Assembly (NCBI GenBank): GCA_033085395.1
Contig: JANQBS010000028.1
Location: 186,001-250,000, forward strand
Origin: Xanthoparmelia taractica
Lineage: Eukaryota > Ascomycota > Lecanoromycetes > Lecanorales > Parmeliaceae
Direction: 5' to 3'
Length of the DNA: 64,000 nt
Under the pieces are notes generated by a model, which had not been told where the DNA came from, did no database searches, and saw only the letters and a list, made by a program, of their open reading frames with translations. Shown piece after piece: positions 11,986 to 23,375 of the stretch. Each line of letters starts with the position of its first letter. Position 1 is the stretch's first letter. The translations under genes and the position numbers were made by a program.

Positions 11986-12200
11986 GAGTGGTGCCTACCC
12001 GCAAGTATTGTGTCCTCTCAAGTGTTGAAAATAATGTGCTCTCACCAGTCGGTATCATGTGTACTCGAGAATTGTGCATTCGAGTATTGCCGTGCGCTCA
12101 ACTGCCGGCATTGGTGTGGTCCCCGAGAATGGTGCTTCGAGTCCTGCCTTGCTCTCGATAATTGGTTCCCGTTCGAGAGTCGCTTCCGAGTATCCGGGCA
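11978..12200. repeat. Degenerate short tandem repeat (16-24 bp units)
   Basis: Around ten to twelve imperfect copies of a CTCGAG.ATTG.TG-like unit follow each other, with TTCGAGTATTG, CTCGAGAATTG and CCGAGAATGG as typical variants. The array adjoins the longer repeat at 10994-11985 and has no obvious coding role. Confidence 0.5.
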
Positions 12201-12947
12201 TTTGAGAATATTTGGCGTAGCCTCCAACCGTCTTGTATTGTAAAACATTCCAGAGCCTCCGCGCCGCAGCGATACGTTGCCGTAAAGCTCGCGGCCAGGG
12301 GAAAGTGTAATAGAATGGATCCAGTCGCCTGCGGACTCCGGCTATGGGTGAAAATAGCTCGAAGAGTCAGCGGGATGGATTGGTCCAAGGTCTACCACTG
12401 CGCAGTGTTTGGTTGACTGAAGTAGTTGCTGCAGTGGCGAGATGGACGATTTGGTGACGATGGTTGGTTGGGTGACCGGTTGACTGGCTGATGCACTCGG
12501 GGAGATGTGGTTGAGGTTGAGAGTTGAGATTTGGTCGGCTGGTTCACTTGAGTGGATTTGGTTGAGCTTGAGAGACTTGCTAGAGCGATGAGATGGACAG
12601 ATCTGACGCCGAATCATATTTGATGAGAGGGAAGTCGAGATCGGAGTGTTATTGGAAATAAGTATGCTTGTGTCGGCCGTTACCAGTCGTGGTGACTAGG
12701 ATTGAAGCTGAACAATTATATGGTGGCCGTCGAGCATGGGAAATTGACGAGTAGAAACAATCGTCCATCCATAATGAAATAAAATTGCTGCATTGATAGT
12801 TGTCTTGTCAGCATCTGTGGCGACGATAGATGTGTTGTGGACTAAAGAAGAACCAGCTGGGCAAGGTAGCTTACCATAATCAACATCCCCTCACCCTCCC
12901 CCAAGGCGCGTGATTTGATCCCCGCCGAATCCAGTAGGGATTCCGTC
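12201..12947. other. Intergenic, GGTTGA-rich
   Basis: No gene supported. The stretch 12430-12600 is rich in short GGTTGA/GAGATTTGG-type motifs, giving a locally G/T-biased + strand. Confidence 0.35.
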
Positions 12948-14414
12948 TCACTCCTCGGGACCATTCTTCTTCTGCTTCTTGGGAGTTGCCTTTCTCCGCC
13001 CTCCAATGGCACTCGCAACGCCGCCAGTCTTCGCTTTCTTTGTAGCTCGCGAGGCCTCTTCCTCGTCGGAGGATTGCTCCAACGTTCGCTTCAGCCCTCG
13101 CGCTTGTGCTGGGGCCTTCTGGGGGGTCGCCTTCTTGCGCCCTCCGTTTGCAATCGCAGCACCACCAGTTCTCGCTTTCTTGGCTGCTGGCATGTCGTCT
13201 TCATCGTCGGAGATTTCCTCCAACGTTCTCTTAGCTCCTTGTCCGCTTCCTTGAGCTAGGCTATTCGTGCCGCCCATCGCAGTGCCTGCATCTTCGCGAC
13301 CTTCGTGCGGTCCGCTCGAAGAATCATTGACAGGCTTAGCCTCCACTTTGCGCTTGCACCCACACCCATATGGCGAGTCCTCGTACGACTCATCATCTGC
13401 TTCTTCATCCCTAGAGGGATTCGTCTCACTCCACGCAGCGCACGGATCTTCACGGGCGGCCTCCCCTCGTCGGACGAAATCGCTGTCAGCCTCTCCTGGT
13501 TTTTGTTCAAGACCAATGAACAGGATCTTGCCGTACACGTTGGCTTTGTGGCTTTCGAAGGAATCAAAGTTGCTCTCTAACTTCTCAGCCGTGCATTCGA
13601 GAGCGTCAGGATGCAAAAGGCGGCATTCGCGATCAGTGTGTCCGTTTGCTAAGGAGATCGATTAGCTACAGTAGAAGCACACGGATGTAAAATGCTTACA
13701 GTTACAACTGCTGCAGTGCGAAACGGGGCGCCTGACGCGAACAAGGGCAAGAGGATGATCCATAGGATCCACGTCGGAGTCGTATGTGTAGTCTGTGTCG
13801 GGTGAGGAAAAGCGAGAGTTGCGGCCGATGGTGAGCGCGGGTGTTCCCTCGACACTCGGAGGGATGGCTCCGGCCGTAGCGGCGTCGTCATAAGCCTCCT
13901 CATCAACGTCTTCGTCGGCTTTGTGGTCAGCCTCATCCTCCTGGCCTTCTTCCAAATCCTCTTCGAGCCCTTCTTCAGCTTCGTCCTCGGTAGGCTCCTC
14001 GTAATCGAGGAGAGTTTGGTCACACACGTAGCGCGCCGTGCATGACTCGGGCAAATTGTAACGGGTAGACTTGGAGGCCCAATACCCGTCAAAATTCTCG
14101 GAGACAAGTACCTTGGTAGATTTGTTAGCAGAGGACGCGGACTGATGTATTCAAGCTGAGTGGGTAGAAGTTACCGCGTGGTACCAGCTCAGCTTTTGCC
14201 CGATAGGGACCTTGGCCTTGTCAACTTCGTTGAGCAGCTGAAGCTCAATTTTGCTGCGAGAGATAGTTTCTAATTTGCCTTTGTTCAGGCAAAGCTCGAC
14301 ATGGCTGTCGGCGAAGCTGGTATAGATGTCGATAATGCCCTAGTGACGCGTCTGAGCACCAGAGTAGACTGCTGCCAGCGTGTTATGGCGGAAGGTGGAG
14401 GAACTCACAGGCAT
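12948..14414 (-). CDS. Acidic CCHC zinc-knuckle protein, unknown function
   Basis: Four exons on the minus strand: 14414-14409 (ATGCCT only), 14339-14175, 14111-13700 and 13648-12948, giving about 427 residues. Intron 2 needs an AAG acceptor (CTACCAAG). The N-terminal ~85 residues form a compact, unrecognised domain (PIGQKLSWYHAVLVSENFDG). A strongly acidic Glu/Asp stretch follows. The third splice builds a knuckle CSSCNSNGHTDREC (CX2CX4HX4C), evidence that the splice is right. The C-terminus has two ~40-residue repeats built as KRTLE..SD(D/E)E ... KKA(R/K)TGG ... GGR(R/K)KATP, with nuclear-localisation-like basic clusters. A nuclear nucleic-acid- or chromatin-binding role is inference. A TATA-like run is near 14617-14627. 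Family not identified. Confidence 0.75.
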
Positions 14415-16513
14415 TTTGGCAGGAAAAGTGTTGGTGTTGAGGGAACGTAGGACGTGGAGTGGGTAGCTATGCTAGCTGTGCAAGATGAATGCTGTGGAGC
14501 AACGGTATGCAGGGTAAAGCGAGATAGCTTGGTGATGATGAATGTGTAGGGAGTGGATGGTGTAGCAAAGTAGAAAGAGTGTGGTGACAGTAGGAAAAAG
14601 GGTGACCTGGTGTGAGAATTTATATGTGGAAAATTGGATGGCTGGGTCCGGAAGTTAAGTATATCCGGACACATGTGTTGATCGAGGTCAGGTGGTAGAC
14701 ATTGCTCAGTTTCTCAATAGGATCAACTATTGTCCCTTCCTCGTACACATTGTCAAGTCCATTCATTACGAAGACAGCTATTGTCTGCATTGAGGTGCAT
14801 TTCCTTTGCATTGTACCCAATTTACAGTTGACTCATTGATGTCGAACGTCTCGTATGAGGTGCAGTTTGCTGGCTGTAAGTGAGGTCAAGCCGCCTCAGC
14901 GTTATCTCAGCGCAGCTGTAGGGCTTCAACCTCCAAAAGTGGCGCGCACAACTGCAAGAATGCCAGCAATGCAAGTGCAGCTGAAGTGAGACAGCCGTTC
15001 TGTATATACTTTTGTATATATATACACGATAAAGCGTGTTAGCTTGCTCTAGAAGTACCACACACAACGGCCTGGAAAGTTCGATACTGATATGAAGTTT
15101 AACTTACAACCAGCCAGGAAGTTGCAAATAATGTCCAATGATCCTCATAACATATTGCTTACTTCTTGGTCTGAAACTATTCGCAAACTTTGATCAGGCC
15201 AAGTTTGACTGTGAGAGAGTTAAGTGCAACCCTCCCTTAGGCGTAGAACAGAAACGGAGATCACTTGATAAGTCAGCAGACAGGAACACTTGTCGAGCTT
15301 TGGCTTGAGGTGAACTCAAAACTTGCCGCATATGAGGTGTTGAATGGTTGCAAAATAAGTCAGCCAGTCTTTCGCTTATAGAAATCGCTGTTGACGACGC
15401 AGATCATCATGTGGAGAAGTCGTGCATTCAGCAAAGACATGTCAGATACCCCAGGGGCTGTAGAGGCTTGGACGTGCTATCCCGAAGGTCATTGAAACCT
15501 CAGAAAACCCTTGTGCAGATACATATTGGGACTCAGCTCCCAGTCACACCTAATCAAAATACCAATGCAAAACACGTTCAATGATAAATTCCAGTCTTGC
15601 AAAACGTAAGGAGGGTGCAATGTTCTGCCAAAAATGAAAGTGAGCGAAGAGGGGATAGTCAAATGCAGAAAACCCCGTAACAGCCCAGGCTCGAACCGAA
15701 GACCTCCCTCCTCCAGCTGCTTAGCAAGCTGGCTCATTTTCTCTTCATTTCAAAGGACCAAAAAAAGGGCAAAAAACGAATTCCACAGCCCAGTCACCCC
15801 CGAATCAATGGGGCCCACTGTTAATGTGGAACAGGAAAATAGGCCTGTAAACTTTTTGAATGTTGAGCGGCCATTTTTCGCTTAAGCTACTTTATTGTGG
15901 TGATTTGGTAAGGTATTTAACCAACTCAGCCATCAGGCTTGTATACTAAAAATGATCTTAAAACAAAATATATTCCAACAAATAAACTTTGTGCATACTA
16001 ACGGAACCCACTCACATGAGTAAAATATGACCTTTGACAGAGGTATTTATGCACCGCTGTCAGCTGAGAGTGGGCAAGATGGCAGTATGTTCCTTTTGAA
16101 TTGCACATCGTCAGATTAGTCTCTGGGCGGAGTAGTACTGCGTTCAACTCACACGAGTACAAGGTCCATAGTAAGCACGGACTCAACTGATTACTGTTTG
16201 CCACCCTTTTCAGCTGCTCCAGCGACGGGTTCATATCTAAGTATACTTCATCCATTGAACCCCCCACAATCTCTTCGCACACAGTTGACACATCACGGTA
16301 TGGTTCGGGGTTTCTGATTCTAATCAAAGTCATTAATTTGCATTCTGAACTTCTTGTAGTTGCTAAGTGTCTTGTAGCCGGTGCTGCTAGGTGCATTGGA
16401 TCTCTAAGGAGTAGAATAGCTCTAAAGGGCAGAGAAGCACCTTTGCCTTGACCAGGCGACCCGATTCGATCATGCGGCTCATTCATTGCAGAGCCTCAGT
16501 CTCCAAGTACTCT
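14415..16513. other. Intergenic, no gene seen
   Basis: About 2.1 kb without a supportable gene. The first ~250 bp carry the promoter of the zinc-knuckle gene. Open frames at 15348-15885 and 15998-16486 have no recognisable motif. Confidence 0.4.
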
Positions 16514-17410
16514 TTATTTGTTGACGAGCCTACCAACTGTCTTTGCAAATTGCCAGATCTCCGTCCTTCTCAACAATAGCTCGATGCTCGAATAATTTTT
16601 ACCCAAAGCTTGCGGAGTGGCAATCCTATGCACGTGTTCGTGGCAACCTCGACAGAGCCAAGCAATGCTATTAAGATTCTTTTTCTTGTGCCACTTGTGC
16701 TGGAGAGCCATGCCACGCACGGAGCGGGGAATGAGATGATGAGCCGTCAGAGCAAAACGCGAGCGCTGACAAAGTTCACAGCTTATTGGGGTTTTGACAT
16801 GGTGTATATATTTGCAGATAATGGGAAGCAAGAAGTGCTTAAGATGCTTTTCATGGCATATTATTGAGTAATACTTCAGACAAGGGCCGAGACTGATGGG
16901 AATTTGTCCATTGCCGCACGTTGATGGTCTGTCGAGGATACGTTCTGGGCGCTGAATCATTTCCGCCAGGGCAGGGTCATTTCTGACTGCGGTGTATGAC
17001 AGGTTTTGAATCTCCTGTGGGAGAGATGCAAAAGTTTGCGTTGCAACGTGCTGGATTACATTTTAGTTGCCGCTTTCTGAACGGAGATGTCTCGGACGTC
17101 TTACATCAATTACACTTGCTAACTTTGGGCTTCCACCGTCATACTTTTCCAATAACTGTGCATATCTTGGACTTTGAAGTTTCGCTCGAGATTGTACTTT
17201 AAAAATCTTCTGCATTTGCAATGCGAGATTCACCCCGTTTTTGCAGACATGCTCACTCCGACCGGTCTTGGACATCTCAAAGAGCTGGAGAATAGCCTTG
17301 GAGACATGGCTTCGGAAGACATCATAGTTGTTTTGGTCTGGAATTGTATGAGATTCCTGCTCAAGGGACAGAGACTTTTCGGCCAATTCGAGGACCTTTT
17401 CCTCATCCAT
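16514..17410 (-). CDS. HNH-type nuclease-like fungal protein
   Basis: Two exons, 17410-17105 and 17014-16514, with a 90-bp intron (GTAAGA donor, CACAG acceptor); about 268 residues. The C-terminal half has the HNH-like arrangement: a CELC pair, then HHLIPRS, then WLCRGCHEHVH, meaning two CX2C zinc pairs around the catalytic-type His. The segment ISLGPCLKYY with KHLKHFLLP before it matches a conserved fungal HNH-containing family I recall. The biochemical role is unknown; DNA cleavage is inferred from the fold only. The start at 17410 is the first ATG of the open frame; an extra 5' exon is possible. The final residues after the last CX2C (SSIELLLRR) also fit the family. Confidence 0.7.
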
Positions 17411-17723
17411 CAAAAGGGCCAAAATGAGGATGGTGAACGCTAATGGCGCATGCTATCTATCCATCGAGACCAAGACTTTCCCAGCGAGAAAGGCCATCAG
17501 CGGTCAATGGCACCTTCAGGCAAGGAGAGGTTTGATGGAGAAGGCGCTTACTAAACGCCGAAGCGCCCGCAGAATAGTGGGGTCTTTCGTGTTGAACAAG
17601 CCTGTCATCATTGACGGCCGTACCTTAATGAAACTCATCCTTCTAAGTATCTATATGCAAGAAATACTACTACGCTGGATCCTTAATATGTGCTGATCAC
17701 ACTTCCTGAAACCTTCCGTTCTT
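17411..17723. other. Short intergenic stretch
   Basis: No gene supported; it should contain the promoter of the HNH-type gene. Confidence 0.3.
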
Positions 17724-18075
17724 TTAACCCAACAGCTCCCACCCTGTCAATTCCAGAACTACGCACCCTACGCCGTGCGCCAAGGCCTTCCCTTCCATAC
17801 CCCTCAAGCTTATCATAATGGTATCCACAGTGTCAGAGACCATGCAGCATATCAAGACGAGGCCCTCTTCTCTGTGCGTGCCCTGCCAGTAGACCGCCAA
17901 TACAGCGAGTCCGATGGCAAAGTTGCGGCCGCCGAATACCATAACGGAAGTTACGAGAGAGGATAGCGAGAAGTTGGCCACTATTCTGCGTCCAGGCCAA
18001 AGATACGGATGGAAGGAAGAGGTGGTACAAGGATGTAGACTGATAGGAGGGTGGCATAGAGGGCGAAGGGATGGC
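17724..18075 (-). pseudogene. DUF4267 membrane-protein relic
   Basis: DUF4267 proteins are small fungal integral membrane proteins of unknown function. The C-terminal part is open in one frame: FGGRNFAIGLAVLAVYWQG, a second hydrophobic segment around VLICCMVSDTVDTIM, then GKALAHGVGCVVLELTGW. The expected N-terminal helix (FALYATLLSVYILVPP, then IRIFGLD) lies immediately upstream but in another frame and runs into TAG before the junction. No GT...AG pair bridges the two frames, and no ATG opens the N-terminal frame. I read it as a frameshifted remnant. Confidence 0.6.
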
Positions 18076-18718
18076 AAGGCGGAGGACCTATGGGTTAGGC
18101 ATTTGAATGTGGACGATTGATAGCAGAGTACTGTAGAATCAGGGTAGCGTCTTCGATGTATAAGAAGCTGTACTACAAAATGTCATGTCAAGGTTCATTT
18201 TCTGAGGAGCTGAACGAAATGCTGTATATAATTAGACTTCAAGCTCTGAGCCCGACACTCTTAATTCCCGTGTAGACATCGGAATTGGACATCATCTATG
18301 CACACCCACAATACCAACCACCTAAATATCCACTGTTACAATGTTACTGGTAAGAATAGAGGATTAAGAATGGAGAATTGCCTATTAAGTCAGCATGGCA
18401 CAAAGTCAACGCCCTGGTCATTGCTTCTGCTAGCCTATCCTTCTGTCGGCCTGAAGGCTACGCCTATCTTGCCTTAAAGCCTCAGTATGGCTCTACATTT
18501 TACAGAGTCCTTCAGCCGCTCCGTCCTTCTCGAAGGGGTCTGCTTCCCAAAGTACCTTGTACACAAGGCTGAGATGCAAAGGTATCTAACGGTAATGGGA
18601 AGGCGTCATGCAACTTTATCTACGAGGCCACGACATTGCTCTCCAGCCCCACTTTCAGTGATCAATTTGCGCTGGTGTATCCTGGCCAGGTCTATGACTG
18701 TATTTTCCACCTCTCACC
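18076..18718. other. Intergenic upstream of the NLR gene
   Basis: No gene supported; presumably holds the NLR promoter. No clear TATA box seen. Confidence 0.3.
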
Positions 18719-21700
18719 ATGGATCCACTCACCGCGTTCAGTCTTACGTGCGGCGTGATTCAGGTGTTAGACTTTAGCACGAAAATCGTGGAGAAAAGCC
18801 GACAAATATATAAAGATGGAGCTTCGTCTGAATACAAAGAGATCGAGTCCACGACCAGGCATCTGACGGATCTCACCACAAACTTGAGATTACCCAATAC
18901 CGTTCAGAGCTCGGGCTCCGCGCCGCAGCTATACCATGATGACCAGGAGCTTCTAAAGCTAGCGCAGCAATGTTCTGAAACTGCAACCGAGTTGATCCAT
19001 GAGCTCAAGAAGCTCAGCATCCAAGGTCGGCACAGAAAGCGGGATGCTTTCCGCAAGGCTGTCAAGGGAGCTTGGAAACACAGCGCTATTGAAGACACTC
19101 AAAAAAGACTGGAACAGTATCGTAGGACGCTAGACACCCGAATCTTGATAAATCTAAGGTTCGTATGATTGCGAGCTACATAGGGTCTGCAGGAATGATG
19201 GGTGATGAACTATGGTGATAAACTGTTACAGACAATATGTCCAAATGAATGCCAGTGAGCAGAGCGATGGCTTCAGAGACCTCGACCGCAAAGTTCAGAA
19301 CCTCATCATTGGTCTCTCGAAAGACCAGAACACATTTGATGAATTGAAGGACCTGATTGTATCGAGCAAGCAACACATTAGTCAGGAGTTCCAGAAAGTA
19401 CGTAGAATTTTGGGGATGTCGTTCCAACTGTGAAAATGTCTATTGAGTTTTTGCAGCTAGAGAAAGAGATGCTGACTCCGATCTGCAGCACCGCGAAATG
19501 AGTGCCACTAAGGAGTATTATAAAAGAATACTCGAGAGCCTCTATTTTCCTGATATTCACGCACGCCAAGAAGGCATCGATGAAGCCCACAAACAGACTT
19601 TTGAATGGATTTTCGAAAAGCCTGGCAATGAAGTCCGACCCTGGGATCATTTTATCGATTGGCTTGAAGAAGGTTATGGCACTTACTGGATCTCTGGAAA
19701 AGCAGGTTCCGGTAAATCGACATTGATGAATTTCATATGTCAAGATTCTCGAACAGATGCAGCCTTGAAGATTTGGTCGGGGACCAATGAGGTCTTCAAG
19801 CCATCTTTCTTCTTCTGGAGCCCCGGTTCCCAATTGCAAAAGAGCTTGGCAGGGCTACTCAGATCTCTCATTTATCAGATAGTGGAGAAATTTCCGGATT
19901 TGATGCCAGTGCTTGCCAAGTCCATGGGTCCATCCCAGCATGGATTTCATCAGCTTCCAGCTTGGACGGAACAACGGCTTCGGGCAACACTACAGAGCTT
20001 GCTGTCTGTTGGACTAGAACAATACCGTCTGTGTATTTTCATCGATGGTTTGGATGAGTTTCACGGCAATCGCGCTACCATTTTGGACCTGATCAGAAAT
20101 CTCAGACGATCTACGAGGGTCAAGTTTTGCCTATCTAGTCGACCTTATCGATCATTCAAAGATGAACTAGGTTCCTCACCGATGCTGAGACTACAAGACC
20201 TTACTAAGCTAGACATCCGAAGATATGTATCTGACAAGCTCGACGTAGGGTCTTCGAGAGCCTCGCAGTTTTCCTCCTCTTCATTCACGATCGAGGATAC
20301 CATAGATACAATCGTCCAGAAAGCAGAAGGCGTATTCTTGTGGGTCAACCTGGCAGTAAGAGACCAACTTGAGGGTATCAGAAATGGCGACGATGCAGAC
20401 CAATTGCGGGGAAGACTTGAAATCCTACCTACAGAAATCGAAGAAGTATATGGTCACATGCTTCAGGGAGTTGAGAAAGTCTACTGCAAGGAAGTAGCAC
20501 GATACATTCGATTAGTGCTTGACGTAGAAAGCTGGTCACTCTTTACATTTGCACTTGCAGAACACAAACACATAGACGATATAGTGTTATTCTCCCCAGA
20601 TATATCAATCAGTGATATACGCCAACATTGCAAGTCAATAAGGGAGCGAATCGCCACGACGTGTAAAGGATTCTTAGAAGTACGCGAAGAGATAGCTCTG
20701 GGAGGGTGGCAAAGAAGGATGACTGCACTGTCAAGCTATGATCAGGGCCCTTTGGAAAAATTCGCGAGGTCATTGAAAGACCGGGGCATACCACTCAAGG
20801 AACGCGAAGAACTGATAGAGTTGAAATCTCTCCGTACACGCAACCGAGTGGAATTCCTTCATCGTACGGCCTTCGACTTTTTCAAAACCAATGAGCAGGG
20901 AAAGGAATTCCTGAAAGTAAATACCTTGGCAAACTCACATCCGCAAGTGTTACGAGTCAAGGCCTTGCTTGCCAGTTTGATAGTCTCTTCAGTGTTCGCG
21001 GATGATAAGCATGTTCAAGTACTTCTAACTGCAATTATGAATCTTGCTTCAACTGCCGAGGATAAAACAGGGGTTGCGCAACCGGCCCTGATGGACCTTT
21101 TGAATCGCAGTATCACAATGCTATGTGAAAGATCTCGGGGCCCGCCACCAGATATCCATTGGTGTAAAGTATGGCGTCCCGTCAATCATCGTAATGATTA
21201 TGGAGACCAAATTTCTTATCCGGTGGACTTCCTTGGCTTTGCAGCTTGGTGTGGACTTGATAAGTATGTTGAGTACATCCTTGGCTCGCAGTCTGAACAG
21301 CGGACGGCCGACACTGTGGACTACCTGCTTCGCTGTTCTGTGCACGGTTTACAAATTACGAGTGATTCGTTCGCCCAGTTCAAGCTAATCCAAACACTCT
21401 TGAAGCGAGGTGCGGATCCGAACATGGAGAATTTAGATCGTACCCCGTGGGGCCTCTTTCTTCAAGAATTATATGAACAGTATTCTGAGTGGCAGTGGGA
21501 CTTGCGAAACTGTCTAGCCGACTCGTGGTGGCACAGTGTAAAAGCATTTCTTGGAAGCGGAGCCAATGTCAATGAGAAAACACACTGCCGATTGGACCGG
21601 AATTTTGCTGCTCCGAACGTGACTCATTCAGTAAACTCATCGTCTATAGTGATGACGTCATATACAATTTGGCTGCGTCTCTCAGCACGATCGGTTCTGC

Positions 21701-21996
21701 AGCAGCTCTTTGCCAAGAGTCCCAACTTCTTCGAAATTGAGGACATATTGATCGCCTCCGGCGCATCTTTGTATTTGGAGTGCACCGATCACTTTTTCGC
21801 ACCTGAGGTTGTTTCTTTTCCCATTGTCGATTTTGATTCGAAGCTGTCAATGCAGCAATTGAAACTACTCACAGATACATGTGAAAAGTATCTCCATGCA
21901 AACAAAGAACCCTGGGCTCAGAGACTTGAGATGTTGGATTCCCATGTTAGGGAATTCATCCAAGAGTTTCGACATGAAACAACTCGAACAAGATGA
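18719..21996 (+). CDS. NACHT-domain NLR (STAND NTPase) with HeLo-like N-terminus
   Basis: Three exons: 18719-19158, 19232-19397 and 19489-21996; about 1037 residues. The second intron is placed by its GTACGT donor, GCTGAC branch and CTGCAG acceptor, which keeps frame. Fungal NLRs are signal-sensing NTPases in non-self recognition and regulated cell death. Residues 1-200 start MDPLTAFSLTCGVIQVLDF, typical of HeLo-like/SesA-type N-terminal domains. NACHT follows: P-loop GKAGSGKST near 270-278, Walker B FIDGLDEF near 385-392 and sensor-like CLSSRPYRSF. The C-terminal half has a single weak ankyrin-like LLKRGADPN near 837 but no clear repeat array, so the sensor part is degenerate or of another type. 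No lesion was seen. Confidence 0.85.
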
Positions 21997-23375
21997 AGAA
22001 CTGGAGAGCAGCCCACCCCAGGAAGAATGTTCACAAGAAGGTCAGAGCAGCACCAATTCCAATCGTATTTCCGACTAACCAAGCATCGACGTTCCAGGTT
22101 CTCCCATACTTGAAGCGGAAAGACCTTCCCGCTCCTCGCATTCCTCCCAAGAAGAGACCTGGACGCTGGGAACGGACAGCTCACGATGACCGAACGGAGG
22201 ACCCAGGAATGAGATGCATTTTGCAGAACTAGTAACATCATCGCGCTTTGCCTATTGTCCAGGAACAATACATATATCAACCACAATCCAGTAGTCACGT
22301 CAGCCGGAATGCTGGTTTTCCTTAACAAGCAGCTTATCTGGACTTCGTGATGTGTTTTCTACGGTATGATGCAGAGAACTCCATCAAAATGAAAGAGTAA
22401 GGTAGTGTTTGCACTGGCGGCTTTTCTGTACTTCATGAGATGACAACTGATGATAGCAGGGGGGGTTTCCTATTTTACGAGACAGCGAATTGAATGATAA
22501 TAATTGAGATATGTTTTCGCAATCACGGCCTACCTAGTTAGTTTGTCCATACACTGAATCCACATTGCAATCCACACATACATACGACCCTGTCCCATCA
22601 TGCCACGCACTACTTCTCTCATTCGAATAAAGTAAAGGAATACGGAAGCACAAGCACATACAAAAATAACTAATCCAACCCTCCCAACGCCCCACCCAGC
22701 AAGCCTACCTTACCTACCTTAGCTAAACCACAAAACATACCCCGACTCTAAAACAATCTCCATGTCTATCTTAGACGGCATCGACCTGGCTTGCCCCTAT
22801 ATAACATATAGACATTCCTTTAGCTAGCTAGCTAGCTATCAAAGATCCAGACGTACTTCAAAGAGGCGAGAGAGACAAAAAAAAAACACTATACCCTACC
22901 CTTCTTCTAACAGAGATCAAACCAGATAAAGCATTAGCTTACCTTACCTTACCTTATTTGTCAATAATCAATGCGTCTGTACGAATAAAGTAGTGCTCGC
23001 TCGCTCGCTCACTGCTTGTATGGAGCATCGTTATACGTACCTGTCAGGTCTAAAAGTGAGGGTATATTGTTGTATTTTGCATAGGTAGGATGAATTAGTT
23101 AGATGTAGGTATTAAGGTGGGACAAGATCTACTACTAAGCCAGGCCAATTATAAAGGGTTTGAGTTGCTGTAGCATCGGTTAGTCGAAGGCGTAGCTGAG
23201 GATTTTGATAGGAAGGGTGTTGGAGATGGGCAGGCGGATAATGAGAGGGTGGGAAAGCCGAGTGGTGGGTAGTATTTATGTTTTTGACCAGAGAGCAGGG
23301 TATCTGTCAAATTCTAAACGCTATATACTGCACCTCCATGTCGGCACCGTATTTGGTGGCATTGGTTATTCTACA
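21997..23375. other. Intergenic with microsatellites
   Basis: About 1.4 kb lying between the 3' ends of the convergent NLR and MRX10-like genes. It has a (CTAG)n run near 22820-22840 and (CCTTA)n near 22940-22955. No coding sequence is supported. Confidence 0.45.

Noticed and set aside
15998..16486. A Y-family DNA polymerase-like patch (GGSMDEVYLDMNPSLEQL) in a minus-strand open frame.
   Set aside because: Only one short patch resembles the SIDE-type motif; no other polymerase motif is near, and the rest of the frame looks random.
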